From: Multifurca ochricompacta
Taxonomy: Eukaryota > Basidiomycota > Agaricomycetes > Russulales > Russulaceae
Direction: 5' to 3'
Assembly: GCA_022496185.1 (NCBI GenBank)
Contig: WTXG01000005.1
Span: 1 to 64,000 of the forward strand
DNA length: 64,000 nucleotides
Shown here: piece after piece, positions 56,718 to 64,000 of the stretch
Numbering within the stretch: the first letter of the stretch is position 1
Layout of the letters: every line of letters begins with the position of its first letter
The notes under the pieces: generated by a model
The model's database searches: none
What the model was told of the DNA's origin: nothing
The model's input: the letters and a program-made list of their open reading frames with translations, nothing else
Translations under genes and position numbers: made by a program

Positions 56718-57806
56718 ATGCAACGACCAACTTGCACTGACATTCGCGTTCGATCAGTCTCGGACGCTCTCGTCATCTTTTACGCAGTATCAAAGGCGGT
56801 ACTCCCCATAGTCTCCCGGCGGTTAGACAGTGAAGAGAGGCGATGCATCCGGTCCGGCTCAGTTTATGTATGGGAGGAGAGAGGTCCAGATGCTGAGGCT
56901 ACTGGGGTAAGCCTTTTCCCCTCGTGTTCACCACCAGCCTCACTAAGTTGCTTTTCTTTTCTTTTTCTTTTTCCTCACATAGCTTGGCATCGAGCGATGG
57001 ACGGATGGCATACGCTGGGGGCCATCTCGCGTCAGGTATGTCCTCTAAAGTTTGTTTTGTTTTTTTAGTGAGGTCCTAACTGGCCCTATCTTCCAGAGAC
57101 GAATTTTTGTTCTATAGCGAACGAGAGCTTGATATGGACCTAGATGTTATTGGCCAGCCGTGAGTGTACCCTCTCAGCTTGATTATATATGCGCCACACA
57201 GCTCTTGGTGCCTGTAGTTTTAGTTTGCATCTCCCTCCTGGTTCATATTATGGACGCCCGCGAGAGCGTCTTATCAAACAAACGTACTCTGTATATGTAG
57301 ACCTTGCTGGCCGGGGCCGAAGAAAATGGCACCTTAGTGCGTCTCTGAAATTCAATTTATTATTTACAACTTTGGCTTGACTAGATCTTCGTCCTCCAGT
57401 TGCTTATTTTACTCAAGAGACAATCGACAATCTCTACACCATAGACGACTTTCCCGAGCTTGCCTGCCTTGAGGTACCTCCTGGGAAATTCCGCAGCGCG
57501 CGATGCGTCAAAGGGCGTCCAAAGGACACGTCAGAGAGCGTTGGCCCCTACTCCTCCCATCAATCCCGTTCCCCAAAGTATGCGCCCTACCCAGCTTCCG
57601 TTGTGCAACCTCCCTCGCCTTTAGACCCTCCGGCGTGGCCGAAAGCAGTGCACGAATTGGCACATGGGAAACTTGGGCATAGCCGCTTTTCCAGCACTCC
57701 GGGCGGCGCGCAGGTTCTCGCACCACTAGCCTTTCTCGAAACAACTCACATACCAAAGAGGCACCCCATTGATGACCGCGCTCTGCGTTCCTTTACTGTC
57801 GCGTGA
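56718..57806 (+). CDS. Gti1/Pac2 family WOPR transcription factor B
   Basis: Five exons join in frame: 56,718-56,906; 56,983-57,035; 57,097-57,159; 57,218-57,336; 57,400-57,806, giving 276 residues. Box a: CTDIRVRSVSDALVIFYAV, ERRCIRSGSVYVWEE, GIERWTDGIRWGPSRVR and DEFLFYSEREL. Box b: RLIKQTYSVYV, RRKWHL, AYFTQETIDNLYTIDDFPEL and EVPPGKFRSAR. The tail reads LAPLAFL, then KRHPIDDRALRSF. It is 3.7 kb upstream of gene C on the same strand. Function as a DNA-binding morphogenesis regulator follows from the family; the target process is unknown. Confidence 0.93.
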
Positions 57807-60800
57807 TCATCTTTTTTTCCTACCCTCCTCTTTCCTTGTTCTTCTTTTGCGCAACAACCTTTCTGGACACCTGTACCGTTTTTGCCCCACTTCAAACTTG
57901 CTTTCTCCCGCTCTCGATATTTGCTATATGTCGCCTGATGTTGTTACTTGATACGATGTTTTTTTTTTTTTTGCTCTCGAGACATCCCCCTCCCCCCCCC
58001 CCACATGTCCACGAAAATATCACGTTCTCTCCACGCCGTTTCTTTCTATAACTTTTGGCTTTGGCGAAGCCTTGTAGCGAGTATGTATAATAACACTTAG
58101 TCTGTTCGAATTGGTGCAAATACCTACCCATTCCTGACTGTATACCTCTCTTCACCGCACTGTGGATTCATGGGAAACCCAATGGAGTGGACAAGAAGCA
58201 TGGTTGCGGGATTCTCGCTCTTAGTTTGCTGCACTTCGTAACGTCTTTTGGACGGCCATAACACAACTCCGTGGCAGTCGCGCGTACTGTAGTCATGACC
58301 AAAGATGAGGTTGAATTTAGCACTACTCGGTGGCATAACGTGATAGATGGATGGCTATATACTTTTCATCAGTTTTTGGACAGGGCAATTGTGTCGTTAC
58401 AATATCGCGATATATGTCGATGTTGGGGGTGACGCCATTATTCGGGACTTTTAGCTATGCAAATTTTTTCAAAATTTTTTTTTAGAATTGATCATCTTCG
58501 AGAAAGAAAACAAAAAACAAAAAAAGTGGTGAACATGTTGTGCTTTGTTACCCTAGAAGAACCGAAAAAGGGGACAGCGAGGGGGGTATTTCCTTCGCCT
58601 TGACTACGAGTATATAGTACACTACACACTACACACTACATACAAGTAACAACGCGCGCGCCCCGTTTAAATTGTGCCAGCTTGTTGTGCCTGTGTCCTC
58701 ATCCCACGTATCCGTACCTATCTACTACCGGAAGAAAAGCAAAATAAATAAATAAATCATTCATCTTCATTTCATGGGCTCCACAAGCTAGGCTAGCTAG
58801 GATTATATATACAAAAAAGTCGTGCCTTGGCTAAGGTCCTGGAGACGACGAAATTAAGGACTGGCCATACGCGCGCGTCGAACTTTGCCGCGCGCACGTT
58901 CTATAGTCAGGTCAGGTTCAGTCAGTCAAAAAAGCGCTCGTTCCACCCCCCCCCCCCCACCCCCCTATGCGCCCCTTATGCGATGCTTGAATGCAAATCA
59001 TTTATGACTCTCGGGCGTCCCGTAAGTAAAGTTATTAACGGAATCGATCGAAGGTGCCATGCCAGACAACCCTCCCCCCCCCCCCCCCTACGTCCCGTCC
59101 ATTTCTTGAAATATATATACAAATACAACACAACAAAAAAACAAAAAACAAAAAAGATGATTTTTACAATTACACTCCTTTAGTGTGTGAGAATAACGTC
59201 TTTTTTTTGATATCCACGTAATTGTGTCGCACTACGACCTTCCAAGGTATCCACGGATGAGGCCGACGAACCCTTCCCCCCCCCCGGTCCCCCCCCTCTG
59301 TCCGTGGCTTCCAAGTACGAAGCAAGTGAATGAGGCTCCGAGGGAACAACCACGTTGACAGAACTTTGTCATTCAGCACTAACGTGCGTGTGAAAAAAAA
59401 AGAAAAAAAAAAAGGAGTGTAATGAATTGTTTCAATTTTAATTGTTATATTATTCAAAAAAATCGAGGGGCCGCTAACCATTATCTTTCACACCTCACCT
59501 CACTCACCCAATCCAAATCACAATTATTTGGTGAGAGAGGGGTGGGGGTTCGCCGCCGTGAGAAGGAGTAACTAAATTAAGAACCTCGCATTTCGCGCAC
59601 CAACGACGTCGCCGCGGAGCTTGCAAGTTGGATCGGTGGCGTGGCGTATAAAGATGCCTTATCGGAAGCATGAGGTGGGCACTGTCTTGTATCACCAAGG
59701 TTGCCATTTGGGGCTAAAATGGGGGGGGGGGGGGGGTAGAGGAGAAAGGATGAACTTGGTCGACGATCCTGGTTGCCAATGACCCCCAAACACGAGCAGC
59801 TCGCCTCGATCAAACGGAACAGTGCGAAGACGTGCAGGAAGGCGTGTAGGAGGACTTGTTCTTACATTGTCCATAAAGTTTGTTCCAATAACGGATCCGA
59901 TTTACATGGAACCCCCCCACCCCCCCACCCCCCCCAATTATTTGCGAAAGTGGAGCTAGACCGGACCTTTGCTGGGCAACGGCATTCTTGCCTCATGGCC
60001 CCCTTGCAGCAGCACTGGGATCAAGATCAACACGCCCATCTTTTGCCACTGGACAAAAGGTTGCGCACAATTTCACATGCAGGAAAATTTTGTTGAAGCC
60101 TTAACACCACCGAGACCTTCATGTTTAGGAAGTACTCCGGGCATCGGGTGGTCAGGAATAACCCGGAGGGGTGCGGAAAGCAGCGATCTATTGCGATACC
60201 CGAGACGGACTGTCGGGATTCAAGCTCGGAGTTGAATTATCATCATTCGGCTTGGACTTGAAATGTGCCGGTCGCGGTGGTCGTCTGGGATGGCAACTGG
60301 AGGAGGAGCTCTTGGCGAGTGTTTCAATAAAATAAAATAAAATAAAATAAAATAGAATTGGAAGTAGAAGTCGGGCCGGGGAAACGACCGTGACCATGAC
60401 CCAAAGGGTTTACCTAGCTAGCTAGTCTAGTGTTAGTGAAGGTAGGGCCATCACTAATCACAGTGGTATAGTAAAGCGCTCGGAAAGACTGCGGGGAAAC
60501 AGACGCAGACAAGAGAGGGAAAAGTTGGTTGTAGTGGAGGTGGATGAAGAGAGTTTAGACTCTGGCCATACACCCGGCTTGAATGAAAGGGGAAAGTCTG
60601 ATTCGATTAGAACCTGACGTAAGCCTAAGGGAGCCGAGGAAGCGGTCGTGTCTCGTGAACTGGCGTGGAAAGCTCCGGAAGAACGTCCCTGGTGATGGTG
60701 GCGCGTCATATGAGGACCCGCCGAGGCTCGGAGCCAGTGGGTTAGCAGCATCTGACCTGGTCTCGGCTCTTGAAGGAAGCAACCCATGTGCCAGGGGGGG

Positions 60801-61548
60801 GTTGAAGGACAGCGTTTGGTTGGAGTAACCTAGTGGCCTAGTCTAGAGTGAACTGAACACATGGGGTGGGGTGAAAAAGTGATGAAGTAATGTGTAAGTG
60901 TAATGTAATGTATTAAAAAAAAGTTGTGGTGAGCTTGTTTATCTTTCCTTTTTCATATAAAAATAAAAATTTCACCTCTTTTTCTGTCATTCGGAAGCCG
61001 ACGGATGGAGAAATGGGGTTTGCGAGGAGTCTGTTTGTGGCCGCGGCCGATGAGGAGAGGGGGGGGGGAGCGGGTGAGTGCGAGTTGAACCGCGGGGGTA
61101 AAGAGGATAATGATGATGGATGGGTATTGGGTATTGAAATTAAAAGAAAGGGTATTCTAGTTAGTTACTTGGCTGACAGCGACGCAATGTTCGTCGCGTC
61201 TCGCGCTCACACGGAATTGTTTTTTAAAAATTAAAGTAGGAATAAAAAGAGATAGAGAGAGAGGGAAAGGGAAGGGAAGAGGAAGGGAAGAGAAGGGAAG
61301 TAAAATGGAGAGAAGACGACGACGAGACGACGACGATTTTAAATCTCGATTTGATTTTCTCCTCCAAAACCGATGAATTGGCTCTCAAAGCCAATTAATG
61401 GTTAATATAATATTAAGATAACCCATTGGCGGGGATTGAACCACTTTCACGGATTCAAATTGTGCAGAAGAGGCTTTATTTATAATTCCATCGACGGTGA
61501 GCGTGTTCCTTTCCTTTCCCTCGTCCCGCCACGATACTTTCACCTACA
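57807..61548. other. Long gene-free stretch upstream of WOPR gene C
   Basis: About 3.7 kb. No ORF with a recognisable domain. It is marked by long homopolymers: T at 57,960-57,972, C near 58,946-58,958 and 59,075-59,088, G at 59,721-59,736, and an AATAA array at 60,327-60,355. A purine-rich tract lies at 61,250-61,310. Probably the 3' region of gene B and a long regulatory region of gene C. Confidence 0.4.
60327..60355. repeat. AATAA pentanucleotide microsatellite
   Basis: About five tandem aaaat units. Confidence 0.9.
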
Positions 61549-63180
61549 ATGCAGGTCCCCTCCTGTACCAATGTCCGTATAAGAAGCACTGCGGACGTGC
61601 ATAAAATATTTTACGCCGTTTATCTTGGCTTGTTGCCAATGATCACCAGACGCTTGGATGCCAAGGAACGTGAGGCATTATCCTCTGGTTATTGCTATGC
61701 ATGGGAAGACAGAGGCCCTCATGCCATCACCGGAATCGGGATTGAGCGCTTTACTGAGGGTCGTCACTGGTCTGCTTCTCGTGTGCGTGACGTATGTATC
61801 TCCCATATACTATACTCTACCTCCGCACAATTTCACACATCTTATTTCCAGGAATTTCTATTCTACTATGAGAAGTGGGAACCTCCCAAGAACAAGACCG
61901 GCGAGAGAGCTAGGTCAGTTACTTGTTCTTTTATAAATCACAATCGCGGTTCAATCCAACAACTATTACCTAAAGTGATGGACAGCCTCCACGAAATTGG
62001 GATCCATTTGTGAAACAGACTTACTCCGTCTATTTGAATGAAAATGAAGGCAATAAACGTAAATGGCATCTAAGTGCGTTGTTTTTTTTCACCTGTGCTT
62101 AGGCTCTTGTCTTATATTTTATTTTTAGCCGCATACTTCACTCAGGCCACAGTCGACAGCCTCGGCACTGTCGATGACATCCCAGTTTTAAAAGATCTCG
62201 TCGTGCCCGAAGGTCTCTTTAAGAGCTCGCGCAGAACAAAGATGAGGTCTTCGAGGGCTAGCGCCGCTGCACATGCGTCCGAGTCAGCTCCTGACCTTTC
62301 AACCCAGGCGAGTCCCAACGGCAGGGCGGGGAGCCAGATCGCCCCCGTTGCCGGCCCTAGCTCGACTCTGAATCGTCATTCTCCGCAAGTACCAGCACAA
62401 CCGATCGCACCTCAACAGAATCAGGGTTTGCCTCCGCCGCCCCAGAGTACCTACCCTCAAGATCTTTTCAACTCTCAGTCACCTGCCTATCCTACGTTAC
62501 CAACACAATCGACTCCTTCCGCCCAACACGACGCATATGCGCGCATGTTCGGAGGAGATTCTTACCCTTCCTCGCAACACCCTGAAGGTTACCATATACC
62601 AGTCACCCCACCACATGTGCAACCCCATGTACCACTAGGATACAATTGGCAACCAACTCCAATATCATCCCCAGACAATAACTACCAACCCCCATACCCC
62701 TATCCACTGCTCGTTGCCTCTCAAAACGTGGACTCGACATTTCATCACTCTCCAGCACACTCACAGGTTTATGTATACGGATCTACTTTCCCGACATCGC
62801 CACCATCGATGTATCACTACCGTCCTGCTTCTCCCGCGCTATCACATGCTCACAGCCAGTTTTCTGCATCGTCCCAATCACAGTCTTCTTCAGAAAGCGA
62901 CTCACCGGCCCCCGGTCCCGTCTCCATCCGGACGCCCTTCTTCTCCCCAGAACCCCTTTCCGTGCTACTTCCCACGGATGGGGATTCCAAGTTTGAAGCC
63001 GCGTCTCTCGATATTATTCGCGAGCAGGAGAGCACGAACGACACGGAGGTGGGCCTTGTACCACTTGACTCACTCAAGCGTTTCCATCCATACCGGCGGG
63101 ACCCCTTGGATGACCGAGTGGTCAGACCCTCGGCTCGCGACCGTGAGAAGTGGTGCTGGTGCTTTGCCTTGTATTCGTGA
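61549..63180 (+). CDS. Gti1/Pac2 family WOPR transcription factor C, long P/S/Q-rich form
   Basis: Four exons join in frame: 61,549-61,791; 61,852-61,913; 61,976-62,073; 62,129-63,180, giving 484 residues. Box a: CTNVRIRSTADVHKIFYAV, LLPMITRRL, EALSSGYCYAWED, GIERFTEGRHWSASRVRD and EFLFYYEK. Box b: FVKQTYSVYL, KRKWHL, AYFTQATVDSLGTVDDIPVL and VVPEGLFKSSR. Unlike A and B, a long low-complexity region rich in Pro, Ser, Gln and Tyr (about residues 185-430) follows, like the activation regions of Wor1-type regulators. The tail motif LVPLDSL...YRRDPLDDRVVR is present, but the last 18 residues differ from A and B. It may be the full-length member of the group. Confidence 0.93.
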
Positions 63181-63588
63181 TACCTTCGTATTGGTCGTCC
63201 CGCAACTGTAAGCGTGAGGTATAGATATGTGGGCGTTTCGACACATGTACATATTTCATTGGCCTTTATCATTGGCCCCTCGTAGCATAGGACCCCAGCC
63301 ATACTTCAGGGGGCACAAAAGAGCTGTATGTTTACGGTCTTACGTGCAGAACACTCGGTAAACCCGCGGACAACGTCTCGTGAAACGAGGACATAAGGGG
63401 AAACGAAGGAGTTACTAAATATGTGTTGCTTTGCTTGCGTGGTGTGGTGAATATGATGAGTAATAGTTCAACGTATATGGTGATGTGCACGGACTGACGG
63501 AACGCGGGAGAAAGATAGAATAGGACAAGACAGTAACCAAAATGGAGGCATGGAGAGAAAGCAGAGCAAGCATAGAGAATCGATCCTA
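63181..63588. other. Convergent 3' region
   Basis: 408 bp between the stop codons of WOPR gene C (plus) and the TFIIA gene (minus). No gene supported. Confidence 0.45.
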
Positions 63589-64000
63589 TCACCACTCAAA
63601 TTCACTGGTCGGAGCATCAGTCAGATACACATCTTCCTCTGCAATAGAGGAGGGTAACTGACCCTGTGCACTTTGCAAAAAGGTAATCTTTGCCGTTGAT
63701 ATGGATCATGCCATCCTTCAGTATGCACTTCCACTTGTTCTTAACCCGAGCAACCTGCGAGCTCAGATGAGCGTCAACCATCTCAATACCTTAAAGATGC
63801 CAGATACCTTATCGTAGGTGCAGAAGACGATGTCGCTTACACCTGGACCCTCATCCGGATCCTCCTCACCTTCAGAGTCTGAATCGTCTAAATCACTATT
63901 GATGGCTTCATCGTCGGCACTGATAGTGGAGCCTTGCGTAGGCTGTGGTAAAGACGGATGCGACGAATGAGGGGCATATTGCTGCGGGGGTGGCGATGAT
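63589..64000 (-). CDS. TOA1: Transcription initiation factor IIA large subunit (TFIIA alpha/beta), 3' part
   Basis: Partial: the 5' end lies beyond the window. Exons on the minus strand are 63,808-64,000 (open at the edge), 63,663-63,754 and 63,589-63,604. A Pro/Gln/Ser stretch and an acidic linker (INSDLDDSDSEGEEDPDEG) lead to the conserved beta-barrel end: DIVFCTYDK-VARVKNKWKC, LKDGMIHINGKDYLFAKCTG-EFEW, then TGA at 63,589-63,591. The final exon codes only the EFEW end. With Toa2 this protein stabilises TBP on promoter DNA in the nucleus. Confidence 0.93.

Noticed and set aside
58124..58336. 70-residue minus-strand ORF
   Set aside because: No known motif and no supporting exons; its composition alone is not enough.
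1..64000. CRISPR arrays, rRNA or tRNA genes
   Set aside because: No regularly spaced identical repeats and no rRNA blocks were seen; short tRNA-like matches are limited to the Copia primer-binding site. A tRNA scan was not possible by eye.

Overview
The window reads as nuclear DNA of a filamentous basidiomycete, probably an Agaricomycete. Genes are dense and cut by many 41-77 bp GT-AG introns, protein families are fungal (Gti1/Pac2 WOPR regulators, Ppg1, Rkm4, Cwc24, Cue5-like), and chromodomain Gypsy and Copia retrotransposons are present. No bacterial or organellar feature, rRNA, tRNA or CRISPR array was seen. The genus cannot be told from sequence reading alone.

Left part (1-22,298): a four-layer nest of LTR retrotransposons, resolved by target-site duplications (TSDs). 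(i) The oldest layer is a minus-strand Copia relative, present as three pieces (1-512, 7,017-7,059, 21,774-22,298). (ii) A plus-strand Copia (513-7,016, TSD GTTAT) sits in its leader. (iii) A Gypsy element, here Gypsy-1 (7,060-21,773, TSD GCAGG), sits beside its primer-binding site. (iv) A second Gypsy, Gypsy-2 (13,875-21,100, TSD GTAGC), sits inside a third open reading frame (ORF3) of Gypsy-1. Both Gypsy elements carry a self-priming signal, both have gag and pol in a -1 relation, and both have an extra ORF after pol. The two LTRs of Gypsy-1 differ at 12 sites by my reading, all CpG-to-TpG/CpA type, which points to cytosine methylation and deamination.

Transition (22,299-24,639): a 971-bp non-autonomous hAT-type element with a perfect 8-bp TSD (22,312-23,282), followed by GC-rich relics that look related to it.

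Right part (24,640-64,000): a gene-rich arm. In order: CUE-domain protein (-), Rkm4/SETD6-type SET methyltransferase (-), CRAL-TRIO protein with a membrane tail (+), Ppg1-type phosphatase (-), small C2H2 zinc-finger protein (+), Cwc24 splicing factor (-), polyQ bZIP factor (+), LysM protein (+), WOPR regulator A (-), glycolipid transfer protein (-), free methionine-R-sulfoxide reductase (+), cysteinyl-tRNA synthetase (-), WOPR regulators B and C (+,+), and the 3' part of TFIIA large subunit (-). Most are housekeeping genes in divergent or convergent pairs. The notable group is three WOPR transcription-factor paralogues within 17 kb, sharing an intron position and a C-terminal tail motif. The long gene-free stretches lie mostly around the transcription-factor genes and are rich in microsatellites and homopolymers.

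Exon borders were chosen by eye from splice signals, frame and family conservation; where they are uncertain the entry says so. Several genes and elements are broken by single-base changes in homopolymers, so some of these breaks could be assembly errors.
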